Under the pieces are notes generated by a model. The model ran no database searches. It saw only the letters and a program-made list of their open reading frames with translations, and had not been told where the DNA came from. From Marmoricola sp. (lineage in GTDB: Bacteria > Actinomycetota > Actinomycetes > Propionibacteriales > Nocardioidaceae), in contig NZ_JAOPXI010000018.1 in NCBI RefSeq assembly GCF_025965215.1, positions 1 to 35,663 of the forward strand: a stretch of DNA of 35,663 nt, written 5' to 3'. Both the position numbers and the translations under genes were made by a program. Within the stretch, counting starts at the first letter, position 1. Each line of letters begins with the position of its first letter. Positions 1 to 7,302 of the stretch are shown one piece after another.

Positions 1-336
1 GCGACCGGCGAACCCGGCCACACCGACGGCAACCGCCGCGGCGATGGACGCGGCGACGAGCCCGCCTGCGACCCAGGTGCGCCGACGTCGCGCCTGCCCG
101 GCCCGGCGCAGCAGGCCGGGCAGCAGCGTCTCGGGCAGCGGCGTCGGGACCTCGGCTGGATCGAGGAGCCCGACGGGCACCCGGGCCAGCAGGCCGGGAA
201 GCCCGGCCAGCTCGCGAACCGACTCTGCGCACGCGGCGCAGCCCGGGAGGTGGCGCTCGAAGGCGACCCGGTCATCCGGGGTCAGCGCGCCGAGGACGTA
301 CGCACCGTCTTCGTGCTCGTGCCCGCAGCTGGTCAT
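1..336 (-). CDS. Zinc-binding anti-sigma factor (RslA-like), C-terminus cut by window edge
   Basis: This frame is open from the ATG at 336 to the window edge (112 codons) and is absent from the ORF track because it is partial. The N-terminus carries the zinc anti-sigma signature HLPGCAAC (H-x3-C-x2-C) near residues 29-36. A Pro/Leu-rich linker and an Arg-rich stretch follow, and then a hydrophobic segment starting near residue 90 that is the expected membrane anchor. Its ATG overlaps the stop of the sigma gene in an ATGA, so the two are translationally coupled. The inferred role is to hold the partner sigma factor at the membrane until a redox or envelope signal releases it. The extracytoplasmic domain lies outside the window. 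Confidence 0.88.
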   Translation of the reverse strand, partial: MTSCGHEHEDGAYVLGALTPDDRVAFERHLPGCAACAESVRELAGLPGLLARVPVGLLDPAEVPTPLPETLLPGLLRRAGQARRRRTWVAGGLVAASIAAAVAVGVAGFAGR

Positions 337-842
337 GCCCCCACCCCCATCTCCTCGAGTGCGAGCCGCAGTGCACGCAACGCGTAGTGGGTGCGGCTCT
401 TCACGGTTCCCTCGGGTACGCCGAGCAGACGCGCGGCCTCCGCCACGGTCCGGCCGCGGTAGTAGCACTCGAGCAGAACCGCCTTGTGCTCGCTCGAGAG
501 CTGCGTGAGCGCCTCCGCGACGACCCAGGCCTGGAGCAGCGTGTCGGTCTGGTCGACCGGATCGCCAGGCTCAGGCAGCTGATCGGTGGGCCGCTCGTTC
601 TGGAAGCGCTTGCTGCGCCATTCGTCGATCACGATGTTGCGGGCGACGGTGAACAGCCAGGACCGGATCGAGCCCGGTCGCTCGACCAGCTCCTCGCAGT
701 GCTGCCACGCCCGCAGGAACGTCTCCTGGGCGACGTCCTCGGCCCGGACCGGATCGCTGGTCAGGTGCAGGCAGAAAGACCACAGCGCGACGGCATGTTC
801 CTCGTGCAGCTGCTGCAACAGGGCGGTCGGGTTCTCTGACAT
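333..842 (-). CDS. sigL: ECF RNA polymerase sigma factor, SigL-like
   Basis: A 169-residue ECF sigma factor. Region 2 is seen as the stretch around AEDVAQETFLRAWQH and the FTVARNIVIDEWRS helix. Region 4 contains EGTVKSRTHYALRALRL. The wording closely resembles my memory of Mycobacterium SigL, including the C-terminal LEEMGV. The ORF track starts at a GTG (863), but GGAGGTG sits inside that extension and serves as ribosome binding site for the ATG at 842, which I chose. The gene is coupled to the anti-sigma gene downstream. A SigL-type promoter (TGAACC-N16-CGTTCT) lies just upstream, so autoregulation is likely. The symbol is by resemblance; orthology was not tested. Confidence 0.85.
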   Translation of the reverse strand: MSENPTALLQQLHEEHAVALWSFCLHLTSDPVRAEDVAQETFLRAWQHCEELVERPGSIRSWLFTVARNIVIDEWRSKRFQNERPTDQLPEPGDPVDQTDTLLQAWVVAEALTQLSSEHKAVLLECYYRGRTVAEAARLLGVPEGTVKSRTHYALRALRLALEEMGVGA

Positions 843-868
843 GGCGTTGGTAGGCACCTCCACCCCTG

Positions 869-896
869 AGAACGAACGAGACAGTCGTCCGGTTCA
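869..896 (-). promoter_or_regulatory. Candidate ECF (SigL-type) autoregulated promoter
   Basis: On the minus strand TGAACC (896-891) is followed by 16 nt and then CGTTCT (874-869). ECF promoters typically have a GAAC -35 and a CGT -10, and the mycobacterial SigL -35 is TGAACC. The predicted start of transcription lies about 20 nt before the ATG at 842 and leaves the GGAGGTG ribosome binding site in the leader. Confidence 0.6.
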
Positions 897-905
897 CGCC
901 CACGC

Positions 906-1082
906 TCATTCCGCCCAGGCGAACCGGTGAACCAGGTAGCCGATCGACGCTCCGATGACTCCGGCGATGAACCCCAGGATGCGCCCGTAGGCGAGCGCCA
1001 GCAGCAAGCCGGGGACCAGGCCGCCCATCACGATGGCCCAGGCGAGGGTGACGACGTAGGCCACGCGGGACAGGACGCTCAT
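906..1082 (-). CDS. Small two-helix membrane protein
   Basis: A 58-residue protein with two hydrophobic segments, around residues 5-31 and 34-52, joined by a short turn (GRILGF) and ending in HRFAWAE. I chose the ATG at 1082 over the longer ORF start because AAGGTG lies 7 nt upstream and the extension (MSGSRQVRHPKVSG) is not hydrophobic. It lies upstream of the sigma gene on the same strand, but a separate ECF promoter sits between them. I do not recognise the family. A membrane role near an envelope-type sigma system is only inferred from position. Confidence 0.6.
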   Translation of the reverse strand: MSVLSRVAYVVTLAWAIVMGGLVPGLLLALAYGRILGFIAGVIGASIGYLVHRFAWAE

Positions 1083-1133
1083 GCCAGACACCTTAGGGTG
1101 CCGCACCTGTCGGGATCCTGACACCCGTCATCT

Positions 1134-1149
1134 GTAGCGTTGTCGTTAC
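1134..1149. promoter_or_regulatory. Imperfect dyad upstream of the ArsR gene (possible operator)
   Basis: GTAGCG-TTGT-CGTTAC is an inverted repeat with one mismatch per arm, 26 nt before the ArsR-family start codon and between the divergent genes. ArsR-family repressors usually bind such dyads in their own promoters. The arms are short, so this is a weak call. Confidence 0.3.
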
Positions 1150-1174
1150 GTACCCGATCAGTCACGAGGGAGCC

Positions 1175-1456
1175 ATGGACACGGTGTTGCAGGCGCTGGC
1201 AGACGGGAGCCGTCGTACCGTGCTCGAGATCCTCCGGGTCCATCCGGCGACGGCCGGTGAGCTCGCCGCCGCACTGCCGATAGCCAGGCCAGGCGTGTCA
1301 CGGCACTTGCGGGTGCTCCGCAAGGCCGGTCTGGTCGACGTACGCCAGGACGCGCAGCGACGGATCTACAGCCTGCGCCCGGAACCGCTGGCCGAGATCG
1401 AGGCGTGGCTGTGCGAGGAGGATGACCGGACCCGGCTGGCAGGCACACCTCGATGA
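1175..1456 (+). CDS. ArsR-family winged-helix transcriptional regulator
   Basis: A 93-residue single-domain regulator. The winged helix is visible from LADGSRRTVLEILRVHPATAGELAAAL through the recognition helix ARPGVSRHLRVLRKAGLVDVR to the wing QRRIYSLRPEPL, followed by the typical ending AEIEAWL. No cysteine metal site (ELCVC type) is present, so it is probably not a metal sensor but of the SdpR/YdfF-like type often paired with SRPBCC or flavin proteins. The ATG has GAGGGAG just upstream. The convergent PPOX gene follows, and the target is unknown. Confidence 0.85.
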   Translation: MDTVLQALADGSRRTVLEILRVHPATAGELAAALPIARPGVSRHLRVLRKAGLVDVRQDAQRRIYSLRPEPLAEIEAWLCEEDDRTRLAGTPR

Positions 1457-1517
1457 CCTGGGTCGTTCGCTGGCCGGTGAGTCGTCGGGAAGGTGCGCTG
1501 GGACGGGCTCACGCTGC

Positions 1518-2168
1518 TTACGAGACGATGCCGATCCGCCAGTCCGCGATGTAGCCCGGCAGCGGCGGATCGCCGCGCAGGTCCGGGGCCGGCAGCGGCT
1601 CGCCGAACGTCGCGACCATGGGCAGAACGCCGGCCCAGACGGGCTCGTCGAGGTCCTCGGGCGGATCCTCCGGGTCGCCGTCGCTGACCTTGACCGACCA
1701 TTCGTCCAGGGCCAGCTCCAGGACCATGGTGGCGGCGAGCTCCCGGGCATGCGGGGCGCGCAAGGATGCCCAGCGCCCGGGCATCCAGGCCTCGCTCATC
1801 GCCTCCAGGGCCGCGAGCTTGTCCTCCACCTCGCACGCACGGCCGAAGATCATCGCCGAGCGGTAGTGCATCGAGGACTCGAACGCCGACCGTGCCAGGA
1901 CCATCCCGTCCAGCAACGTCACGGTGACGCAGGCTTCGGCGCCGTCGGCCAGCGTGCGAAAGAGTCTGCTTCCGGTGGAGCCGTGCAGCAAGAGCCGGTC
2001 GCCGTCGCGGGCACTGGCTACCGGGATGTTCACGCAGCCGCCGTCGTGGACGAACGCGACGTGGGCGACGCGGGCCGCGTCGAGGACGGCGTACAGGGTG
2101 GCCACGTCGGTGACCGCCTTCTCGGGGATGCGACGGATCCGGGTGCGGCCGGAGCTGGGCTCGGTCAT
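1518..2168 (-). CDS. Pyridoxamine 5'-phosphate oxidase (PPOX)-family flavin/F420-binding protein
   Basis: A 216-residue protein that reads as a split-barrel PPOX-family member. An N-terminal RRIPEKAVTD element leads into LYAVLDAARVAHVAFVHDG, then LLLHGSTGSRLFRTLADGAEACVTVTLLDG and RSAFESSMHYRSAMIFG. That pattern is typical of the 'nitroimidazole resistance-like' branch that binds FMN or F420. The ORF track extends it to 389 aa, but the upstream part is antisense to the next gene. The true start is the ATG at 2168, where composition and homology-like sequence begin. The physiological substrate is unknown. It is convergent with the ArsR gene and divergent from the chorismate operon. Confidence 0.8.
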   Translation of the reverse strand: MTEPSSGRTRIRRIPEKAVTDVATLYAVLDAARVAHVAFVHDGGCVNIPVASARDGDRLLLHGSTGSRLFRTLADGAEACVTVTLLDGMVLARSAFESSMHYRSAMIFGRACEVEDKLAALEAMSEAWMPGRWASLRAPHARELAATMVLELALDEWSVKVSDGDPEDPPEDLDEPVWAGVLPMVATFGEPLPAPDLRGDPPLPGYIADWRIGIVS

Positions 2169-2228
2169 GCGCTTGATTGTGCCGTCTCGCCCCCGGAAAA
2201 CGGCTCCGGAGGCAAGCGTCCGCGTTGG

Positions 2229-2234
2229 TACCGT
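2229..2234 (+). promoter_or_regulatory. Candidate -10 box for leaderless phzE-like gene
   Basis: TACCGT is followed by 7 nt and the ATG at 2242. There is no Shine-Dalgarno sequence before that ATG, so a leaderless transcript is plausible. No clear -35 was seen. Confidence 0.4.
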
Positions 2235-2241
2235 TCCCAGC

Positions 2242-4173
2242 ATGTCCCCCCAAGCCAATGCAGCCCCCCCTGAGCCGGGGGCCGCCCTCGCGCAGGTGAT
2301 GGGGCAGCAGGCGTGGGCGGTGATCCGGATCCGCGACAGCGACACTGTCACGCTGGTGGGCGGTCCGTTGGTCCCCACGCAGCGGCTCGCCGACATCCCG
2401 GTCGGTGAGGGGGTCCCGGCGGCGGGCCGGCGCTTCGACAGCCTGGTCGCCGTCCCGTTCCGGCAGGTGGCCGAGCGCGGGTTCGAGGTCCACGACGACG
2501 GCACTGCGCTGGCGGTCGTGCAGATCGAGCAGGAGTTCGAGGTACCGCTGGACGACCTGATCGCCGCGCTTCCCGACGAGGCCGTGGACTTCACCGAGCG
2601 TGGTGGCTTCGAGCTCTCCGACGACCAGTACGGCGACATGGTCGGCCGGATCATCGCCGACGAGATCGGCCACGGCGAGGGTGCCAACCTCGTGATCGGT
2701 CGGCACTACCGTGCCCAGCTTGCCGACTGGACCCCGGAGACCGGGGCGGCCAAGGCGCTCACCGTGCTCCGGCGCCTGCTGGAGAACGAGCGTGGCGCCT
2801 ATTGGACCTACTGCTTCTGGACCGGCGACCGGTTCCTGATCGGGGCCTCGCCGGAGCGACACGTGAGCGTGCACGCCGGTGCGGTCCGGATGAACCCGAT
2901 CTCGGGCACGTTTCGTCTGGGAGGGCTGGCGCCGGCGGAACGGAAGGAACGGCTGCTCGAGTTCCTCGCCGATGAGAAGGAGATCTACGAGCTCTTCATG
3001 GTCGTCGACGAGGAGCTCAAGATGATGTGCGACATCTGCCACGAGGGTGGTCAGGTGCTCGGACCGTTCCTCAAGCCGATGACGCACCTGGTGCACACCG
3101 AGTACCTGCTGGCCGGACGCACCCGCTCGGACGTTCGCGACGTGCTGCGCACCAGCATGTTCGCCGCGACCGTCACCGGCGCCCCGGTCGAGAACGCCTG
3201 TCGGCTGATCAAGCAGTACGAGCCGGAAGGTCGCGGGTACTACGCCGGGGCCCTGGCCCTGATCGGACGCGACGAGACCGGCGCCCAGACCGCGGACTCG
3301 CCGATCCTCATCCGAACCGCCGACGTCTCGCCGACCGGCGCGCTCAAGGTGACCGCGGGCGCGACGCTGGTGCGCGACTCCGATCCGGCGTCCGAGGTCG
3401 CCGAGACGTTCGCCAAGGCCAGCGGCATCCTCAGCGCTTTCGGGTTGGTCGCGGCGGCCACCGGCAAGCCATCCCAGATCGAGGACCTGACCCGTGACGA
3501 GGACGTGCTGATCGCGCTGAACTCGCGCAACCAGCGGCTCTCGAAGTTCTGGCTGACCGACCAGTCCGGGGCCGCGCCGGCACCCGAGCTGACCGGTCGC
3601 TCAGTGGCGATCCTGCACGGCGAGGACGACTTCGCCACCATGCTGTGCCACGTGTTCACGGTGCTCGGGATGAAGCCGACCGTGATCCGTCACGAGGACT
3701 TCGTTCCGGGCAGCTTCGATGCCTACGACCTGGCAGTGGTCGGTCCGGGTCCTGGCGACCCGCGCGACCCGACCAGTGCCAAGATCGCGACGTTCCGCGC
3801 CGCTGTGGACGGGCTGCTGGCGTCGGGCAAGCCGTTCCTGTCGGTGTGCCTGGGCCACCAGGTCCTCTGCGACCGGCTCGGCATCCCGCTGGCCTTCAAG
3901 GACATCGTCTTCCAGGGGACGCAGTCCACGGTGTCGATCGGTGGTCGCGCCGAGGCGGTCGGCTTCTACAACACCTTCGTCGGTCGGCACCGCGAGGGTG
4001 AACCCCTGCCTGAGGGCGTGACGGTCGAGACGGATCCGGCGACCGGTGACATCCACCTGCTCGCCGGCCCGCACTTCCGCGGAGTGCAGTTCCACGCGGA
4101 GTCGATCCTGACCGAGAACGGTGTGGCTCTGCTGCAACGGCTGATGCTCGACCTCGTCAACCGGGTGACATGA
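2242..4173 (+). CDS. PhzE-like fused anthranilate/ADIC synthase (synthase + glutamine amidotransferase)
   Basis: A 643-residue fusion. Residues ~1-440 form a chorismate-binding synthase with NPISGTFR, VDEELKMM, HLVHTEYLLAGRTRSDVRDVL, TVTGAPVENACRLIK and YEPEGRGYYAGA. Residues ~450-640 form a class I glutamine amidotransferase with the nucleophile in SVCLGHQ (about C536) and the His-Glu pair in VQFHAES. The signatures match phenazine PhzE (2-amino-2-desoxyisochorismate synthase) better than housekeeping TrpE, whose motif is PIAGTR. Many actinobacteria carry such fusions annotated as anthranilate synthase, so the product could be ADIC or anthranilate. The start is the ATG at 2242; the longer ORF is antisense to the PPOX gene. 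The stop overlaps pabA (ATGA). No other phenazine genes are in view. Confidence 0.85.
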   Translation: MSPQANAAPPEPGAALAQVMGQQAWAVIRIRDSDTVTLVGGPLVPTQRLADIPVGEGVPAAGRRFDSLVAVPFRQVAERGFEVHDDGTALAVVQIEQEFEVPLDDLIAALPDEAVDFTERGGFELSDDQYGDMVGRIIADEIGHGEGANLVIGRHYRAQLADWTPETGAAKALTVLRRLLENERGAYWTYCFWTGDRFLIGASPERHVSVHAGAVRMNPISGTFRLGGLAPAERKERLLEFLADEKEIYELFMVVDEELKMMCDICHEGGQVLGPFLKPMTHLVHTEYLLAGRTRSDVRDVLRTSMFAATVTGAPVENACRLIKQYEPEGRGYYAGALALIGRDETGAQTADSPILIRTADVSPTGALKVTAGATLVRDSDPASEVAETFAKASGILSAFGLVAAATGKPSQIEDLTRDEDVLIALNSRNQRLSKFWLTDQSGAAPAPELTGRSVAILHGEDDFATMLCHVFTVLGMKPTVIRHEDFVPGSFDAYDLAVVGPGPGDPRDPTSAKIATFRAAVDGLLASGKPFLSVCLGHQVLCDRLGIPLAFKDIVFQGTQSTVSIGGRAEAVGFYNTFVGRHREGEPLPEGVTVETDPATGDIHLLAGPHFRGVQFHAESILTENGVALLQRLMLDLVNRVT

Positions 4174-4739
4174 CCGCCAGGGTGATCGTGGTGGATCACC
4201 ACGACTCCTACACCTGGAACCTCGTGCACCTGGTCGCCGGTGTCACCGGAGAGCTGCCGGTGGTCGTCGAGCACGACGAGCCCGGGTTGCTGGCCAGGAT
4301 CGCGGCCTCACTGCCGACCCACCTGGTGCTGTCGCCCGGACCGGGGCATCCGGCCGAGCCGGCTGACTTTGCACTGGGGGCCGAGGTGTTCGGCCTGGGC
4401 ATCCCGGTTCTCGGCGTCTGCCTGGGGATGCAGGCGCTCGTGACGGCGTACGGCGGGACGGTCGAGCGGGTCGCACCGGCGCACGGTGAGGTGGCGGTCA
4501 TCGACCACGACGGAAGCGGTGTCTTCGCCGGCGTACCGGGGCTCTTCGACGCGGTGCGCTACCACTCGCTCGCGGCAACGGCGGTCCCCGAGGTGCTGAG
4601 GGTGACGGCGAGGTCGCAGGGTGTGGTGATGGGCGTGGTCCACCGTGACCTGCCGCTGCACGGGGTCCAGTTCCACCCCGAGTCGATCCTGTCGCAGCAC
4701 GGCCGGAGCCTCGTGGCGAACTTCCTGGGCAGCCGATGA
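4170..4739 (+). CDS. pabA: Aminodeoxychorismate synthase glutamine amidotransferase subunit (PabA)
   Basis: A 189-residue stand-alone class I amidotransferase. It starts with the family opening VVDHHDSYTWNLVHL, has the oxyanion segment LSPGPGHP, the nucleophile Cys84 in GVCLGMQ, and the catalytic His-Glu in GVQFHPES near the C-terminus. It would deliver ammonia from glutamine to the PabB subunit encoded immediately downstream, with which it overlaps by 4 nt. It also overlaps the upstream PhzE-like gene by 4 nt. Pab-type rather than Trp-type assignment rests on the pairing with PabB; such subunits are sometimes shared between both pathways. Confidence 0.85.
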   Translation: MTARVIVVDHHDSYTWNLVHLVAGVTGELPVVVEHDEPGLLARIAASLPTHLVLSPGPGHPAEPADFALGAEVFGLGIPVLGVCLGMQALVTAYGGTVERVAPAHGEVAVIDHDGSGVFAGVPGLFDAVRYHSLAATAVPEVLRVTARSQGVVMGVVHRDLPLHGVQFHPESILSQHGRSLVANFLGSR

Positions 4740-5941
4740 GCGCGCTCGAGGAGTTCGCCCGCATCGCGGCCGAGCACGAGCGCTGCTTCTGGCTCGATGG
4801 CGGCGGTTCGCAACCGTGGTCGGGGCGCCGCTCGATCATGGGCTGGCTCGAGCCCGACGACCTGTCGCTGACCTACGACGCCGTACGGCGCGAAGTCACC
4901 GAGCATCCCTCCGGGCGCATCGTCGGGGACGACATCTTCACGGTGCTGCAGGAGCGCCTCGACGGTGATCCGGGCACGCACTGGGTCGGCTTCTTCGGGT
5001 ACGCCGCCCGCCCGGACCTTCCGGCACGCTCGGCGGTCGGCCTGCCCGATGCCGTCTGGATGCGCGCGCGCACGGTGGTCGTCTTCGACGAGCCGGACCG
5101 AGAACCGGTCCGGTTGGCCGAGCCGGCGTTGCGGCAGGTGGCTCCGGAGGGCTACCTCCGCGGATTCCAGCAGGTGCAGGAGGAGCTGCTGGCCGGGAAC
5201 TCCTACGAGGTCAACCTGACCTATCGCGAGGACCTGGCGTCCGGGCGCGACCCGGTCGAGATCTATGGCCGCCTGCGAAGCGACAACCCGGCGCCGTACG
5301 CAGGCCTGCTGCGGCACGGAGGTCTCTGGCTGCTCTCCGCCTCGCCCGAACGGTTCGCCACGATCGACAGGAGCCGGAGGGTCGAGACCAGGCCGATCAA
5401 GGGAACCACGCCGCGGGGAGCAACGCAGGAGGAGGACGAGATCCTCCGCGGCCGGCTCGCCACCGACGCGAAGTTCCGTGCCGAGAACCTGATGATCACC
5501 GACCTGCTGCGCAACGACCTGGCCATGGTCTGCGAGCCCGGCACGGTCGTGGTTCCCGGGCTGATGGAGGTGGAGTCCTACGCCAGCGTGCACCAGCTGG
5601 TCTCGACGGTGACTGGCCAGCTGCGCACTGACGTCGGCACGGTCGAGGCACTGCGCGCGATGTTCCCGGCGGGCTCGATGACCGGCGCTCCCAAGCTGCG
5701 GACGATGCAGATCATCGACGCGGTCGAGGAGGAGCCGCGCGGCCCCTACGCCGGCGCGTTCGGCTGGATCTCGGGGGACGGCCGCGCCGATCTCGGCGTG
5801 GTGATCCGGTCGCTGTTCCGATCAGGCGACGGGCCCTGGCGCCTGGGGACCGGCGGCGGGATCACGGTCCGCTCCGAGGTGGAGGAGGAGTGGGCCGAGA
5901 CGAGGTGGAAGGCGGCACGTCTCCGTGCCGCCCTCCTCTGA
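4736..5941 (+). CDS. pabB: Aminodeoxychorismate synthase component I (PabB)
   Basis: A 401-residue chorismate-binding enzyme. Visible motifs in order are SYEVNLTYRE, LLSASPERF, ETRPIKGTTPRG, NLMITDLLRNDLAMV, SVHQLVSTVTG and GSMTGAPKLRTMQIID. PIKGT carries the lysine that distinguishes PabB (4-amino-4-deoxychorismate synthase) from TrpE (PIAGT), which supports a role in p-aminobenzoate and folate synthesis, or in a PABA-derived metabolite. The N-terminal region (SIMGWLEPD) is the usual beta-rich lobe. It overlaps pabA by 4 nt. No pabC lyase is seen in the window. A strong hairpin lies inside its 3' end. Confidence 0.88.
   Translation: MSALEEFARIAAEHERCFWLDGGGSQPWSGRRSIMGWLEPDDLSLTYDAVRREVTEHPSGRIVGDDIFTVLQERLDGDPGTHWVGFFGYAARPDLPARSAVGLPDAVWMRARTVVVFDEPDREPVRLAEPALRQVAPEGYLRGFQQVQEELLAGNSYEVNLTYREDLASGRDPVEIYGRLRSDNPAPYAGLLRHGGLWLLSASPERFATIDRSRRVETRPIKGTTPRGATQEEDEILRGRLATDAKFRAENLMITDLLRNDLAMVCEPGTVVVPGLMEVESYASVHQLVSTVTGQLRTDVGTVEALRAMFPAGSMTGAPKLRTMQIIDAVEEEPRGPYAGAFGWISGDGRADLGVVIRSLFRSGDGPWRLGTGGGITVRSEVEEEWAETRWKAARLRAALL
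5907..5936. terminator. Hairpin terminator inside the pabB 3' end, between convergent pabB and htrA
   Basis: GGCGGCACG-tctc-CGTGCCGCC forms a perfect 9-bp stem with a 4-nt loop, extended by GGA/TCC beyond one mismatch. It ends 5 nt before the pabB coding end and 16 nt before the htrA stop, so it could serve both convergent units. There is no U-tract, as is common in actinobacteria. Confidence 0.65.
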
Positions 5942-5952
5942 GGCCGTTGCCG

Positions 5953-7257
5953 TCAGGACGTGCTGGAGGACGCGTCCGACCCGAGTGTCGCCGTGGTGGT
6001 CTGGGTCTTGCCGTTGCGCAGGTAGGTCAGGGTGACCTTGTCTCCGGGCCGGTGACCGCGGATCGTGGCGATCAGCGATTCGGAGCCGTCGATCAGCTCG
6101 TCGTCGACCTTCGTGATCACGTCGCCGTTCTGAAGACCGGCTGCTGCCGCCGCTCCACCTGACTCGACCGTTCGGACCAGGGCCCCCTGGGCGAGGGTGT
6201 TGCTGGAGACGTCGGAGACGGTGACCGCGAGCCGCGCGTGCGTCGGCTTCTGGTGCTCGATGATCTGGTTCACGATCGGCAGCAACTCGTCGATCGTGAT
6301 CGCGAAGCCCAGGCCGATCGAGCCGCCCGTGGAGGTGTCCGAGGCGCCGTCCGCGGTACGGATCGAGGAGTTCACGCCGACGACGCGACCGCTCATGTCG
6401 ACCAGCGCACCACCGGAGTTGCCGGGGTTGATCGCCGCGTCGGTCTGGATCGCCGGGTAGGTCGTGCTGGAGGCTGCGGACGGCTGCTGGGTCTGGCCGT
6501 TGCCGAACCCGAATCCACCGAACGGGTTCGTGGGCACCTGCTCGGAGGTGGAGACCGAGACCGGCCTGTTCAGGGCGGAGACGATGCCGGAGGTGACCGT
6601 CGAGTTCAACCCGTACGGCGATCCGACGGCGACCACGGCCTGGCCGACCCGCAGGGACGAGGACCGGCCGATGGTGGCCGGGGTCAACCCGGAGACGCCC
6701 TGGGCGTGGATCACTGCCAGGTCGGTGACCGCGTCGGTCCCGACGACGGTCGCCTTGGCGGTCTTGCCGTCGTTGAAGTTCACGGTGATCGAACCGCCGT
6801 TGCCCGCGAGCGAGACGACGTGGTTGTTGGTCAGGATGTTGCCGTCGGCCGACAGGATGATCCCCGATCCGGACCCGGACGCCGAGTTGCCGGTGACGTT
6901 GATCTTGACCACCGACGGCAGCACCGAGGCAGCCACCTTCTCGACCGAGCCGCTGGCCGAGGACGCGGCATTGGTCGCCTGGACCGGGCCGGTCGCGCTG
7001 GCGGCGACGGGTGTGCCGCTGCCGTTCCATGCGTCGTACCAGGCGGCGCCACCGACTCCGGCTGCCCCTCCGAGGAGGAGTGCTCCGACCATGATTCCTG
7101 CCGTGATGCCTCCGGCTCGACGTGCGGGTGCGGTCGCAGTCGCGGAGACGGGCTGTTGGTACGGCGGGAGAGGCATGGTGTACCCGTGATCGGGTGAAGC
7201 GGCATCCGGAGCCGGTGACTGGACCGGGTCGTACTCGGGCGGGTTCGCGTCGGTCAT
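5953..7257 (-). CDS. pepD: Membrane-anchored HtrA/DegP-like serine protease with PDZ domain (PepD-like)
   Basis: A 434-residue S1C protease. A Pro-rich cytoplasmic N-terminus is followed by one membrane span (about residues 50-72) and a Ser/Ala linker. The trypsin-like domain has the triad His146 (TNNHVV), Asp179 (TDLAV) and Ser281 (NPGNSGGALV). A PDZ domain sits at about 345-425 (GALVRTVESGGAAAAAGLQNGDVI). It acts outside the membrane on misfolded envelope proteins. The gene is 45 nt downstream of the MprB-like kinase, the same order (mprA-mprB-pepD) as in Mycobacterium, so it is probably both a target and a modulator of that system. The symbol is by synteny and architecture. Confidence 0.88.
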   Translation of the reverse strand: MTDANPPEYDPVQSPAPDAASPDHGYTMPLPPYQQPVSATATAPARRAGGITAGIMVGALLLGGAAGVGGAAWYDAWNGSGTPVAASATGPVQATNAASSASGSVEKVAASVLPSVVKINVTGNSASGSGSGIILSADGNILTNNHVVSLAGNGGSITVNFNDGKTAKATVVGTDAVTDLAVIHAQGVSGLTPATIGRSSSLRVGQAVVAVGSPYGLNSTVTSGIVSALNRPVSVSTSEQVPTNPFGGFGFGNGQTQQPSAASSTTYPAIQTDAAINPGNSGGALVDMSGRVVGVNSSIRTADGASDTSTGGSIGLGFAITIDELLPIVNQIIEHQKPTHARLAVTVSDVSSNTLAQGALVRTVESGGAAAAAGLQNGDVITKVDDELIDGSESLIATIRGHRPGDKVTLTYLRNGKTQTTTATLGSDASSSTS

Positions 7258-7302
7258 GTCTTCGATGGTGCCGACCGAGTCTGAGAACTCTCTTTGAGGT
7301 CC

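Noticed and set aside
1366-3096. Long minus-strand ORF (576 aa) across PPOX and phzE genes
   Set aside because: It is a high-GC shadow frame. The sequence is low-complexity Arg/Gly/His-rich without motifs, and the real genes in this region show clear family blocks.
2242-5941. Phenazine biosynthetic gene cluster
   Set aside because: Only the PhzE-like gene is present; no phzA/B, D, F or G homologue is seen in the window.
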